From: Desulfobacula sp.
GTDB taxonomy: Bacteria > Desulfobacterota > Desulfobacteria > Desulfobacterales > Desulfobacteraceae
Direction of reading: 5' to 3'
Length of the DNA: 64,000 bases
Assembly (NCBI RefSeq): GCF_030145145.1
Contig: NZ_JAQYWD010000008.1
Span: 1-64,000, forward strand
The notes under the pieces: model-generated
What the model was told of the DNA's origin: nothing
What the model saw: only the letters and a program-made list of their open reading frames with translations
Databases searched by the model: none
Shown: piece after piece, positions 10,860 to 19,846 of the stretch
Position numbering within the stretch: position 1 is the stretch's first letter
How the letters are laid out: every line of letters begins with the position of its first letter
Made by a program: the position numbers and the translations under genes

Positions 10860-10912
10860 TTAAGCCTTCACTGAATGGAAGAAGCCGTTTTACGGTAACA
10901 GTGAAGGCTTAA
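10860..10912. repeat. Perfect 14-bp inverted repeat with a nested hairpin
   Basis: TTAAGCCTTCACTG (10860-10873) is repeated in inverse as CAGTGAAGGCTTAA (10899-10912). The 25-nt centre contains a second small stem CCGT-TTT-ACGG. It lies between the divergent tatD and ftsE genes, just upstream of a good promoter. It may be a structured element, a terminator or an operator; no protein site is recognised. Confidence 0.5.
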
Positions 10913-10940
10913 ATGCAAGAAAAACTGTTTTCAGCACTCC

Positions 10941-10969
10941 TTGACACATGCAATTTATAACAGTAAATT
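10941..10969 (+). promoter_or_regulatory. Sigma-70-type promoter for ftsE operon
   Basis: TTGACA at 10941-10946, a 17-nt spacer and TAAATT at 10964-10969 fit the housekeeping consensus. Start of transcription is expected near 10976, about 40 nt before ftsE. An alternative -10 is TATAAC at 10956, but its spacing is poor. Confidence 0.5.
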
Positions 10970-11016
10970 CAGTTTCAGTCAATTCAAGGACGGTGTAGAT
11001 AAGATATTGCGAAGAT

Positions 11017-11712
11017 ATGGACGACAAGAAGACTAAAAATTTAATTATGCGGCTGTTTAATGTCCGCAAAAGATATGGCGGAATCCTGGCCTTAAATGAC
11101 ATTACCCTTGATATTGAGCAGGGTGAATTTATTCTTATTTCCGGGCCTTCCGGCGCAGGGAAATCCACGCTGCTGAAAATATTGGGCCTTGCGGAAAAGG
11201 CCTCGGAAGGCCAGATCCTGATTGACGGAATGAACCTTGCACGGATCTCTTCTTCCCGGCTTCCTTTTTTAAGGCGGCGGTTCGGTATGGTCTTTCAAGA
11301 TTTTAAATTGATTCCCAACCGAACGGTCTATGAAAATGTGGCCCTTGTTCTGGAGGCTGCCGGGGAAAACCGGTCTTATATCAGAAAAAAAGTCATGCAG
11401 GTGCTGAGAACCACCGGCATGGAGAAAAAACAAAAAGCGCTGCCGCCAACACTTTCCGGCGGTGAGCAGCAGCGGGTGGCGGTTGCCAGGGCTGTTGTGG
11501 GGAACCCCTCGGTTATTCTTGCCGATGAACCTACGGGCAGTCTGGATGCAACCTCAGCCCAGGCCATTCTTGATTTTTTAATGGACTACCATAAAAAAGG
11601 GGCAACCGTATTGATTGCCAGTCATAATCTGCATCTTCTGGAAACACATGTTCGCGGCAGGAATGTTGAAATCTGTGATGGAACGATAAAACGGACTGCC
11701 ACAATGCTATAA
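11017..11712 (+). CDS. ftsE: Cell division ATP-binding protein FtsE
   Basis: FtsE is the ATPase half of the ABC-like FtsEX complex, which sits at the division septum and drives peptidoglycan hydrolase activation. Walker [10 protein letters not shown] (about residue 43), the ABC signature LSGGEQQR (about 146) and Walker [10 protein letters not shown] (about 167) are complete. The N-terminus [12 protein letters not shown] typical of FtsE begins at the internal ATG at 11047. The ATG at 11017 adds ten residues, and neither has a strong ribosome binding site, so the start is uncertain. It is followed 19 nt later by ftsX in the usual order. Confidence 0.95.
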   Translation: MDDKKTKNLIMRLFNVRKRYGGILALNDITLDIEQGEFILISGPSGAGKSTLLKILGLAEKASEGQILIDGMNLARISSSRLPFLRRRFGMVFQDFKLIPNRTVYENVALVLEAAGENRSYIRKKVMQVLRTTGMEKKQKALPPTLSGGEQQRVAVARAVVGNPSVILADEPTGSLDATSAQAILDFLMDYHKKGATVLIASHNLHLLETHVRGRNVEICDGTIKRTATML

Positions 11713-11731
11713 AACAGGGAAAGAAATTCAA

Positions 11732-12607
11732 ATGAACCATTTTCTGAAAAAAGCGCTGGCAGATATTTGTTCGAACAGGGTTTTGAATTTGATTACGATT
11801 ATAACGATTTCCCTTTCCATATTAGTGGTCAGTGTGTTTCTGCTTTTTTTTGAGAACGCCAGCCGGGTGATTGAATCATGGAACCAGGGCGGACGGGCCA
11901 TGATTTATTTTAAAAAAGAGTTTCATCCGGAGATGCTGCCTGAATTAAAAACAAAGATCAATGCCCTGGGGGGGATTGATCGGATCACCTATATCTCAAA
12001 GACCCAGGCCTTGGAGGACCTTAAAAAGAAATTGTCAACCGGAACGGCCTTTTTAAAAACCTTAAAAGAAAATCCATTGCCGGATGCCCTGGAAATACGA
12101 ATGACGTCCTATCATAATTTTGAAGACGTTAAGGGACTTGCCCAGGCAATACAGGCCATTGACATCGTTGAAGCGGTTGAATATGGGCAGGGATGGCTGG
12201 AACAGTTTTTAAAGATTTTCAACCTGTTCAAGATGGCCGGGTATTCCCTGTGCAGCCTTTTTTTTTTAATTGCATTGTTTATTACCGCAAATACCGTGCG
12301 GATGGCCTTTTACTCCCGCAAACTTGAAGTTGAAATCATGCGCCTCGTGGGGGCGACAGAAACATTCATCAAAGCCCCCTTTTATCTGGAAGGGCTTGTT
12401 CAAGGCTTTTTGGGAGGTATTCTGGGACTGACGGCCCTTTCGATCAGCTATTTGACGTTTTCATCGGGAATGACCCAGCATCTTGCCGCGGATGTGTTTG
12501 TTGACATCCGGTTTTTGTCGGTAAAAATCATCGTGTTAATTGTTTTTGGCAGTACTTTTTTAGGGTGGTTTGGATGTTATCTGTCCTTGAAACAAATATT
12601 AAAATAA
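11732..12607 (+). CDS. ftsX: Cell division protein FtsX
   Basis: This 291-residue permease-like subunit of FtsEX has a first membrane helix at about residues 20-44. A periplasmic domain follows (about 45-165) that in other bacteria binds the hydrolase regulator. Three more helices near 170-195, 220-245 and 262-285 complete the FtsX/MacB-like fold. It transmits ATP-driven movement from FtsE across the inner membrane. GGGAAAGAA precedes the start. The stop codon overlaps the proposed start of the EnvC-like gene (TAATG), which argues for coupled translation of the two partners. Confidence 0.94.
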   Translation: MNHFLKKALADICSNRVLNLITIITISLSILVVSVFLLFFENASRVIESWNQGGRAMIYFKKEFHPEMLPELKTKINALGGIDRITYISKTQALEDLKKKLSTGTAFLKTLKENPLPDALEIRMTSYHNFEDVKGLAQAIQAIDIVEAVEYGQGWLEQFLKIFNLFKMAGYSLCSLFFLIALFITANTVRMAFYSRKLEVEIMRLVGATETFIKAPFYLEGLVQGFLGGILGLTALSISYLTFSSGMTQHLAADVFVDIRFLSVKIIVLIVFGSTFLGWFGCYLSLKQILK

Positions 12608-14007
12608 TGGTGTCTGTCGGGGTTATGGTAATGGTATTCTCCAGTGTCGGGGGTGCCGATCACAACCGGGTGGTCTATAAAGGTCTTGTGACGTCCTTTA
12701 AATTGAACATTCGGGAAACACCCGCCAATACCGCTTCTGTTGTGGCGGTGGTTGAACAGGGTGAGACGATTGATGTGCTGAAAAAACAAGGGGATATCGG
12801 CGGATGGTTGACCGTGGCCGTTAAAGGCAAGAAAGGCTATGTCAGAAATCGCCCTGAATATATTCACCTGACCCTGGTGCCAAGGAAAATCCAGGTCAAA
12901 AAACAGGTGAAAAAAAACCGAGACCGGTCCAATGAAACAAACCCGGAGGGCGGTGCCAATATCCTTGATCGACTTCAAACCCAGGAAAAAATGGTGGAAA
13001 CCTTTTCCCAGAAAGAGGTTGAAATCATAGAGGGATTAAATGAAATTGATTATGCAGTGAACAAAGCCCGCACAAAAATCATGGCATTGTCCAGGGAAAG
13101 TGAGCAGTTGGCAGGGAAAATAGCGCAATACCAACAAGAGCGGGATCGATTGTCCAAAGAAATGACGCTCAATCGAGAATATGCGGGGAAACGGCTGACA
13201 GCGCTCTATAAAATGAGTCGGATTGGCCGATTGGATGTCCCGGGACGGCCCACCTCTGTGTTTGATTTTGTTCTTCAGCAAAATTCAATGAAACGAATCA
13301 TTACCTCTGATGTCCAACTCCTTGAGCGACAAGATTCGGTGCTTGAAAAGTTTGAAATACTCGAACAATCGCTTCAAAGAGAGATTCAGGCAAAAACAGC
13401 CCTTGAAACAGACATCAAGGATCAAATCCGGATGAATGAAAAAGAGATCCGGAAAAAAGAAGTTATTTTAAAAGAGATACGTGGAAAAAAGGCATTGTCC
13501 CTGGCAGCAGTTGACGCTTTAAAACAGGCAGCCCGTCAGCTGGAAGCGCGTATCGACCAGATACAAAAGGGGGCGGTGGCTCCAGCGGAAGAGGGCGATT
13601 TTTCCCAATATAAAGGGCGGTTGATGATTCCGGTATCGGGTGAGATCATGTCAACATACGGACCGTCTATGCCAAAGGATTACAAGGTCTTCACTTTTCA
13701 AAAAGGAATTGATATAAGGGTGGAAAGGGGTGAACCCGTAAAATCCGTGTTCAAGGGAGAAATTATTTTTGCCCAATGGCTCAAGGGGTATGGAAATTTA
13801 TTGATTATCAATCACGGCGACCATTATTATACGCTGTATGCCCATGTTGAAGAAATTTTTAAAGACAAAGGGGAGACGGTTGAAACCGGTGAAGTGATTG
13901 CAACTGCAGGGGATACCGGATCCATCAAAGGGATGTGTCTGCATTTTGAGGTCAGGCATCATGGGAAACCTCTAAATCCTATGAAGTGGTTAAGAAAAGG
14001 AGCGTAA
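12607..14007 (+). CDS. envC: EnvC-like murein hydrolase activator (SH3b, coiled coil, degenerate M23/LytM)
   Basis: From the ATG overlapping the ftsX stop the product has a short hydrophobic export signal (MVSVGVMVMVFSSVGG) and a bacterial SH3 domain (LNIRETP..GWLTV..KGYVRN). A long coiled coil covers about residues 110-320, followed by a C-terminal LytM/M23 domain. The zinc ligands are degenerate. The usual HxGxD reads QKGID and the HxH before FEV reads CLH, so it is probably not an active protease. This matches EnvC-type activators, which bind FtsX and switch on amidases at the septum. The frame extends upstream to 12565 inside ftsX, but coupling supports the later start. Confidence 0.88.
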   Translation: MVSVGVMVMVFSSVGGADHNRVVYKGLVTSFKLNIRETPANTASVVAVVEQGETIDVLKKQGDIGGWLTVAVKGKKGYVRNRPEYIHLTLVPRKIQVKKQVKKNRDRSNETNPEGGANILDRLQTQEKMVETFSQKEVEIIEGLNEIDYAVNKARTKIMALSRESEQLAGKIAQYQQERDRLSKEMTLNREYAGKRLTALYKMSRIGRLDVPGRPTSVFDFVLQQNSMKRIITSDVQLLERQDSVLEKFEILEQSLQREIQAKTALETDIKDQIRMNEKEIRKKEVILKEIRGKKALSLAAVDALKQAARQLEARIDQIQKGAVAPAEEGDFSQYKGRLMIPVSGEIMSTYGPSMPKDYKVFTFQKGIDIRVERGEPVKSVFKGEIIFAQWLKGYGNLLIINHGDHYYTLYAHVEEIFKDKGETVETGEVIATAGDTGSIKGMCLHFEVRHHGKPLNPMKWLRKGA

Positions 14008-14009
14008 AG

Positions 14010-15344
14010 ATGAACGTCAGATGTTTCAGGGGATTCAAATCGGTGTTTTCCGTGGTGATGGTGACCTGTTTGTGTGTCTTTGTTGCAGGGGTTTCCACTG
14101 CGGTGAGGGCCGATGAGAATGCCTATAAGTCACTGAAGCTGTTTACGGATGTGCTGGAAGAATTGGAGAAAAATTATGTGGATGATGTGGATGCTGAAGA
14201 ATTGATCCATAATGCCATTAAAGGTATGGTGGGAAATCTTGACCCCCACTCAAGCTTTATGCCGCCCGAGGCCTTTGATGAACTTCAGGATGATACAAAG
14301 GGTGAATTTTCCGGTATTGGTATTGTCATCACCATGAAAGATTCTATTTTAACCGTGGTCTCCCCCATTGAGGGTACGCCGGCCTATAAAGCCGGTATCC
14401 AGGCCGGCGACATCATTATCCGGATTGATGATAAATCAACAAAAGACATGGCCCTCTGGGAGGCCGTCAACATGATGCGGGGCCCCAGGCATAAACCCGT
14501 CCTGATAACCATTATCAGACAAGATGAACTGGATGCCATTGACTTTTCCCTGAAAAGGGATTTGATTCCCATCGAAAGTGTCAGAAGTGTGATGCTGGAA
14601 CCGGGATATGGGTACCTCCGGATTACCAATTTCAGGATGAGCACGTTGGATGATATCAAAAAGCATCTGGAGATTCTGGAGTCTCAAAATAATGGATTAA
14701 AAGGCCTTGTCATGGATTTAAGGGATAATCCCGGGGGGCTTTTGGATCAGGCGATTAAAATATCTGATCTGTTTCTGGACCAGGGCAATATTGTGTCCAT
14801 TAAAGGACGGCAGGCAAGAAATACACAGGAGTTTAAGGCATATCCCAATGATGAAGACCGGAAGTATCCGATTGTTGTTCTGATCAACGGCGGGTCTGCG
14901 TCTGCTTCGGAGATTGTGGCCGGTGCCCTTCAAGACCATTCCCGGGCATTGATTCTCGGAACAACATCCTTTGGAAAAGGATCGGTGCAGACGGTTCGGC
15001 CGTTAAAGGAAGGGTTTGGCATTAAATACACCATTGCCAGATATTATACGCCCAATGGAAAGTCTATCCAGGCAAAGGGGATAGAACCGGATATTGAAGT
15101 GGAATATGAGATCCTTGAAAAAAAAGAAAAAAAGGTATCCACATTTGACAGGATGATACGAGAGAAAGATTTAAAAAACAGTTTAAAACCGGAACGGACA
15201 AAACAACCGGAAAAAGTAAAAAAACAACCCAGGAAGCATCAGAGACTTCTTGATACGGATCAGCTGCAACAAGACGCGCAAGTTAAAAGGGCCCTTGATA
15301 TTCTGATAAGCTATGGAGTCTTCAGCAAACTAAATGGCAGCTAA
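14010..15344 (+). CDS. ctpA: C-terminal processing peptidase, S41 family
   Basis: This exported serine protease trims periplasmic proteins. From the ATG at 14010, preceded by AAAAGGAG, the order is: signal peptide or anchor (about residues 12-30), S41 N-terminal region (LEKNYVDDVD..LDPHSSFM), PDZ domain (GEFSGIGIVI..AGIQAGDIIIRID), and catalytic core with Ser in NGGSASASEI (about 298) and Lys in SFGKGSVQT (about 322). The C-terminus is Lys-rich. In-frame codons continue upstream to 13986, but the ribosome binding site decides for 14010. It lies between envC and the YibQ-like gene, the usual arrangement next to FtsEX in delta-proteobacteria, pointing to a cell-wall role. Confidence 0.94.
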   Translation: MNVRCFRGFKSVFSVVMVTCLCVFVAGVSTAVRADENAYKSLKLFTDVLEELEKNYVDDVDAEELIHNAIKGMVGNLDPHSSFMPPEAFDELQDDTKGEFSGIGIVITMKDSILTVVSPIEGTPAYKAGIQAGDIIIRIDDKSTKDMALWEAVNMMRGPRHKPVLITIIRQDELDAIDFSLKRDLIPIESVRSVMLEPGYGYLRITNFRMSTLDDIKKHLEILESQNNGLKGLVMDLRDNPGGLLDQAIKISDLFLDQGNIVSIKGRQARNTQEFKAYPNDEDRKYPIVVLINGGSASASEIVAGALQDHSRALILGTTSFGKGSVQTVRPLKEGFGIKYTIARYYTPNGKSIQAKGIEPDIEVEYEILEKKEKKVSTFDRMIREKDLKNSLKPERTKQPEKVKKQPRKHQRLLDTDQLQQDAQVKRALDILISYGVFSKLNGS

Positions 15345-16425
15345 AAAAAAGGGGGCACCTCCAAAAAAGGGTGTCCCTAAAAAGAAGAGTGCGCCTCAAA
15401 AAAAGGCTGTATCAAAGAAATCGACATCCCCCCGGAAAAGCCCAAAACCGATTATCTTCACTGAATTAAAAAAGATACTGGTGGGGATTGGCATCCTGTT
15501 GTCATTGTGTTTAACCGTGGCGATGATAGCCGATATTTTCTTACAGCCCGGACGCCTTGAGAAAAAAAAACCAATGGTTATACGGCGGCCGGCCAAACCT
15601 GAAATCAAGCCCATCCAGGAAGGTCTCAGTGAGGTGACGTCCAAAAGAATGGTCACCGGCTTGAAAAAAAAATCAGGTAAGCCCATCACATACGAGGTAT
15701 TTGAGGATATTGATCACACAACCATACCAAAACCAATGCCCCCTTCAATGGATCATACGCCCAAAATAGCGATTATTATTGATGACATCGGGTATGATAA
15801 AAAAATTGCGTGGGCATTGGGGGATTTAAATTCAAACATTACCTTTTCAGTACTGCCCTTTGCCCCATTTGGGCGGGTTATTTCTGAACGACTGAATGCA
15901 ATGGGGTTCCAGTTAATGCTTCATCTGCCCATGGAACCCATGGAATATCCCCAGGTGAATCCCGGACCCGGGGCCATCTTGTCGGAGATGTCTCCTGATC
16001 TCCTTTTAGATCAGCTCAGAAAAGATATTAAAGAGGTCCCCTATGTTGTGGGGGTGAACAATCATATGGGGTCAAGGCTGACCTCCCATTCAGACCAGAT
16101 GAACCAGATTTTTACGATTTTGAAAAAAAAGCACTTGTTCTTTATCGATTCCCGGACGTCATCGGAATCCCAGTGTGAGGCATCGGCAAGGCTTTTCAAA
16201 CTTAAATTTGCCCAGAGAGATGTTTTTTTAGATAATCTCCAGGAAACAGCCTATATCACCGGACAATTGAAAACCTTGATCAATCTGGCCAAGAAGCATG
16301 GCTCTGCCATTGGTATCGGACATCCCTACGAAGCAACCCTGAAGACCCTTTCAAGGGAATTACCAAAGCTGAAGAATACCGTGGAGATTGTCCGGGCAAG
16401 CGACTTGACAACGATTCCGGGATAA
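15334..16425 (+). CDS. Divergent polysaccharide deacetylase (YibQ/DUF610 family)
   Basis: The 363-residue product overlaps the ctpA 3' end by 11 nt. It opens with a striking Lys/Pro/Ser-rich basic stretch (residues 2-40, repeated KKG and KKS blocks), then a membrane helix (about 48-70), then the periplasmic deacetylase-like domain from about 145. The domain shows IAIIIDDIGYD, FSVLPFAP, LMLHLPMEP, GVNNHMGSRLT, FFIDSRTS and IGIGHPYEATL. These are the conserved blocks of the divergent polysaccharide deacetylase family, which has kept the Asp and His metal sites. Its true substrate is not settled; clustering with envC and ctpA suggests the cell wall. Confidence 0.9.
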   Translation: MAAKKKGAPPKKGVPKKKSAPQKKAVSKKSTSPRKSPKPIIFTELKKILVGIGILLSLCLTVAMIADIFLQPGRLEKKKPMVIRRPAKPEIKPIQEGLSEVTSKRMVTGLKKKSGKPITYEVFEDIDHTTIPKPMPPSMDHTPKIAIIIDDIGYDKKIAWALGDLNSNITFSVLPFAPFGRVISERLNAMGFQLMLHLPMEPMEYPQVNPGPGAILSEMSPDLLLDQLRKDIKEVPYVVGVNNHMGSRLTSHSDQMNQIFTILKKKHLFFIDSRTSSESQCEASARLFKLKFAQRDVFLDNLQETAYITGQLKTLINLAKKHGSAIGIGHPYEATLKTLSRELPKLKNTVEIVRASDLTTIPG

Positions 16426-16443
16426 CTTGTGCCATGGACGGCA

Positions 16444-16989
16444 CTAGTCTATTTCATTGAGTATGAAAAGTGCGTTTGACATGGGTATTCGTTCAGGAAA
16501 AGGGGGGGTGGCTTCAATACTGTCAAGAAAATGGCGATTGACAGCAATCAGCAGGGTATTTAATGGATCAATACTGATTAAGGCATCCTTTGGAAAAGAC
16601 GTCATGCCCTTAAAGTTTTGGGGGCAGAAGTCAATAAGGGGTTTTTTGCCACGTTCCATATAGATGGGGTAGCCATGTGTTCGACAGATAATGGGACGGG
16701 CAGAATATAAAACACATGCCTTGTCAATTAAAAGGGGACAGGCATCGTCTTGATTTTTCAGGCGTTGAATAACCTTTGCCTGTATTTTTTTTGGCAGCTT
16801 GATAAACGCTGCCGATATGGCAAAGGCCTCAACCGGAAAAATCGTGAGAAATTTACAGCAGGTGTCACATCCTTTTTTACACACAATGGCTGCTGCGTAT
16901 TTTTTTTCTATGTGCTGGATATGGCCGTCGACTCTTTTCAGAAGTGCGGTGTAATTTTCCAAGAGCAAATGAAGGCTGTTTTCATCCAT
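16444..16989 (-). CDS. YkgJ family cysteine-cluster protein
   Basis: The 181-residue product contains CKKGCDTCC and, further on, a Cys in KACVLYS and another in RPIICRTHGYP, followed by FCPQN. This spacing defines the YkgJ (CxxCxxCC) zinc- or iron-sulfur-binding family of unknown function. Open codons continue upstream to 17229, but that extension is antiphase to the NUDIX gene and looks like shadow sequence. The ATG at 16989 (MDENSLH) lies 16 nt after the NUDIX stop and is chosen. It is the last gene of a minus-strand trio with the NUDIX and AMP-ligase genes. Confidence 0.8.
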   Translation of the reverse strand: MDENSLHLLLENYTALLKRVDGHIQHIEKKYAAAIVCKKGCDTCCKFLTIFPVEAFAISAAFIKLPKKIQAKVIQRLKNQDDACPLLIDKACVLYSARPIICRTHGYPIYMERGKKPLIDFCPQNFKGMTSFPKDALISIDPLNTLLIAVNRHFLDSIEATPPFPERIPMSNALFILNEID

Positions 16990-17005
16990 TGGTGGTTCTC
17001 GCCGA

Positions 17006-17911
17006 CTACACATCCACTGGTTTCCAGACACCGTTGTCACACCAGATCCTTGAAAACCATGACCCCGGGGGCAGCACTTTTTTTGATAAATCGGACGTGT
17101 CAATGTCACCATCCGTATCACACAGGCGATCCCAGGGTTCCAGGATGACAGGGCCGTTGGCAGAAGGGACAAGACGCGGTGCCAGGGGGTCACCCCAGGA
17201 ACGGGAGTGAATCTCCTGTTTGAGGGCATCCATGGTTTTAAATGCTAACATCTGGGTCAGTGTAACAACAGCCGGCGGGCTTAAGGGGAGTTTGGCCTCA
17301 AGATTTTGTTCAAGGGCTCTTCTGGGGGTAACCCATATGCCATGCCGGGTTTCCATGTTGTCCGGGGCACAGGTTTGATTCTCCGGCATAAACGCAATAA
17401 AGAAACGGGTATCAAATCTTTTTTTCATTAATTCAGGGGTAATCCAGTGGGACCACCGGCCAAGGCAAGAGAGGGACAAGGTCCAGTCTTCACTGGTTAT
17501 TTTTGTTTTGAACCAGGACGCTGGCAGTCCTTTATTTAACCGATAGCGGCAGATGGCATCCACATCTTTTTGTGTCTTGCCCTTGACGGATGCCATGAAA
17601 ACACCGGATTCTTCAAGGGTTTCCCGGATAGCCGCAATGCTGAAACCCAGGGCTTTTTCATTGGAAAAGGTATCCCCGGCAAGTTGATGTTTAATTTGAT
17701 CCCCGGACAGATCAATATGGGGTGCCCAGGCATCCATGCCCTTGTCATCCGGGTCCACCACCCCTCCGGGAAAAACATAGAACCCCCCCATGAATCCTGA
17801 TTTTGTGCTCCTTCTCAACAGGTAGACTTCAAGGGCGTTGTCGTTTTCCCTGACAAGGATGACCGTTGACGCGTCTCTTAATGGCGGGGGGGTGTTTTTT
17901 TGAATCGTCAT
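17006..17911 (-). CDS. NUDIX hydrolase, NUDT19-like
   Basis: The N-terminus reads STVILVRENDNALEVYLLRRS, then FMGGFYVFPGGVVD, then AAIRETLEESGVFM, which is the core REUxEExGU of a Nudix box. The longer distance between the PGG block and the RE..EE helix, and the total length of 301 residues, fit the NUDT19 branch. Some members of that branch hydrolyse CoA and acyl-CoA to phosphopantetheine derivatives. Its start overlaps the stop of the upstream AMP-ligase gene by four nt (ATGA), so the two are translationally coupled. A role in acyl-CoA or adenylate housekeeping is inferred from that pairing. Confidence 0.82.
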   Translation of the reverse strand: MTIQKNTPPPLRDASTVILVRENDNALEVYLLRRSTKSGFMGGFYVFPGGVVDPDDKGMDAWAPHIDLSGDQIKHQLAGDTFSNEKALGFSIAAIRETLEESGVFMASVKGKTQKDVDAICRYRLNKGLPASWFKTKITSEDWTLSLSCLGRWSHWITPELMKKRFDTRFFIAFMPENQTCAPDNMETRHGIWVTPRRALEQNLEAKLPLSPPAVVTLTQMLAFKTMDALKQEIHSRSWGDPLAPRLVPSANGPVILEPWDRLCDTDGDIDTSDLSKKVLPPGSWFSRIWCDNGVWKPVDV

Positions 17912-19566
17912 TTTTTTTCCTGAATTTTTTTTTCGAGATCTTTCCTCAAGGAGGTTTTATCCAATTTCTGGGCGGCAGTATAGGGCATGGCATCTATAAA
18001 TTCAATCCGTTCCGGGAGTTGGAGTACCGAAGCCTGCTTTGATTTTAAAAAGGAAATAATGTCATCAAAGGTTGCATGAATCCCGGCTTTTAACTGAATA
18101 TAGGCGCAGGCCTTTTCCCCCAGTTTGGGATCGGGCATGGGTATGACCGCCGCCGTTACAACGTCCGGATGCTGGAGGATCAGCCCTTCAATTTCCCTGG
18201 TGCTGATACTTTCACCGCCCCGGTTAATCATTTCTTTGATCCGGCCGGTGAGGGTGATATAGCCGTGTTCATCAATCCTGGCCAGATCGCCGGTTTGAAA
18301 GAAACCGTCACGGGTAAAGACTTTTTGGTTCTCTTCCGGATTATTGTAATAGCCCGTAAACACACCCGGCCCTTTAAGGACCAATTCTCCTTCCGTATTG
18401 GGGGGAAGCGGGTTCCCATTAAAATCAATGACGGTATACGTGTCATAGGGGCAGGTTTGTCTTCCCACGGTGGTACAGATGGTCTCGATATCATCCGTTG
18501 TCCGTGTTATGGAGGTCATTCCCTCTGTGGCACCATAGCCATTGTAAAATGTCATGTTTAATTTTTTTGTTACATCTTTTACCAGCTCAGGGTGGCTTGC
18601 CCCCCCTGCACTGTGCATCTTTTTAAGGGAGCTTAAATCATACTTGCCCAGGTCTTCATATTGGAGCAGTCTCTGGGCCAGGGCCGGAACCCAGATAATA
18701 GAAGTGATTTTTTCCCTTTCTATTGTCTCGCAGATGTCCTTGTCCGTTGTTGAATCCAGAAATATCGTCTTTCCAAGAGTGATCATACTTCCCAGAAACC
18801 CTTTTGTCATGGATAGGTCATGGCCGATGGGACCGGCGATTAAATTAATGTCTTCGGTATGCTGATCCCACGATTTAGCGCAATAGTCTACACTGGTGAT
18901 CAGGCTGTTGTGTGTGCGGGGAACTATTTTGGGTGCCCCGGTGGTCCCCCCTGTCGGACCCATATGTGCGACCTGCATCGGGTCCGGCCTCAGTTCGGCC
19001 AGACGTTCCAGGCGGGTCTGGGTCAATTCCGTGTGTGTGATTAATGTTTCAAGGGTTGAAAAATCAGACGTATTTTCATCATTGCGAACGGTAATAATAT
19101 GTTCGAGTGTCGGATGGTCTTTCATAACATCTTGAATAATCGGGAGGTAATCTGTTTTTTTATATCTGGAAGCCACGATCCATGCTGTGGCACCGGAGAG
19201 GTCGACCAAACGGTTAATTTCAAATTGACGGTACCGATCAATGGCCAGGACAGGGATTGCCCCCATTTTTTGAAGTGCAAAATAACTAAAAACGAATTCA
19301 TTCCAGTTGGGAATCTGAACAATGACCCTGTCCAGGGGTTTAATCCCCAGGTCCAATAATCCAATAGCCAGGCGATTGGCCTTATCCCGGGCCGCTGCAT
19401 AGGTAATGCGGGTGTTTTTATCCACAAAGGCTTCTTTCTGGGGATGGATGTCTGCTGCCCTGTCCAGGATATCGCCCAGGGTTAACCCTGCCCACCACCG
19501 AAATTTATTATAAATTTCAACATCTTCTTTTTTATAGGGGACGAAGCCTTCTAAAAATTTTGTCAT
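17908..19566 (-). CDS. AMP-dependent acid ligase, 2,3-dihydroxybenzoate-AMP ligase (EntE)-like
   Basis: The 552-residue product is a full-length adenylate-forming enzyme. It has the P-loop PTGGTTGAPKIVPRTH (about residues 195-210), GYGATEG (near 345), the hinge GRIKEMINRGGESIS (about 438-452) and the C-terminal catalytic Lys in AAQKLDKTSLRKDL. The N-terminal pattern (FVPYKKEDVEIY..WWAGLTLGDILDRAAD) is that of the DHB-AMP ligase or aryl-acid group. It should adenylate a carboxylic acid, probably aromatic, and pass it to CoA or a carrier. No siderophore or NRPS gene is near, so a CoA ligase role seems more likely. It leads the operon with the NUDIX and YkgJ genes. Confidence 0.85.
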   Translation of the reverse strand: MTKFLEGFVPYKKEDVEIYNKFRWWAGLTLGDILDRAADIHPQKEAFVDKNTRITYAAARDKANRLAIGLLDLGIKPLDRVIVQIPNWNEFVFSYFALQKMGAIPVLAIDRYRQFEINRLVDLSGATAWIVASRYKKTDYLPIIQDVMKDHPTLEHIITVRNDENTSDFSTLETLITHTELTQTRLERLAELRPDPMQVAHMGPTGGTTGAPKIVPRTHNSLITSVDYCAKSWDQHTEDINLIAGPIGHDLSMTKGFLGSMITLGKTIFLDSTTDKDICETIEREKITSIIWVPALAQRLLQYEDLGKYDLSSLKKMHSAGGASHPELVKDVTKKLNMTFYNGYGATEGMTSITRTTDDIETICTTVGRQTCPYDTYTVIDFNGNPLPPNTEGELVLKGPGVFTGYYNNPEENQKVFTRDGFFQTGDLARIDEHGYITLTGRIKEMINRGGESISTREIEGLILQHPDVVTAAVIPMPDPKLGEKACAYIQLKAGIHATFDDIISFLKSKQASVLQLPERIEFIDAMPYTAAQKLDKTSLRKDLEKKIQEKK

Positions 19567-19846
19567 TGTTCACCTTCCATTCAACTGTTCTATTAGTATT
19601 GACCCGTATGATAGCAAATACACTTACACTTTGCTTTCTGTTTTATTTGTGATCTCCTTTAAAAAATGAATATCGGTCTTTAATGATGGTTTTTTATCTG
19701 GTTGTTGATCCCCACTGCCCAGATAAAAAAATCGTTCTCAACGATAAAAAACAAAAAAATATCTGTCAATCATAAAATAAAAAAGTAACTTATCGAAGGT
19801 ATACATCGGTGAGACCGGTCAGAAGTGGTTGAATTAAAGGGCGGAC

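Noticed and set aside
13620-14007. Active M23 endopeptidase
   Set aside because: Two of the zinc ligands are replaced (Gln and Cys), so the domain is treated as a degenerate activator.
16990-17229. 80-residue N-terminal extension of the YkgJ protein
   Set aside because: It lies in another frame of the NUDIX gene and reads as shadow sequence. The ATG at 16989 follows the NUDIX stop by 16 nt and gives the family-type N-terminus.
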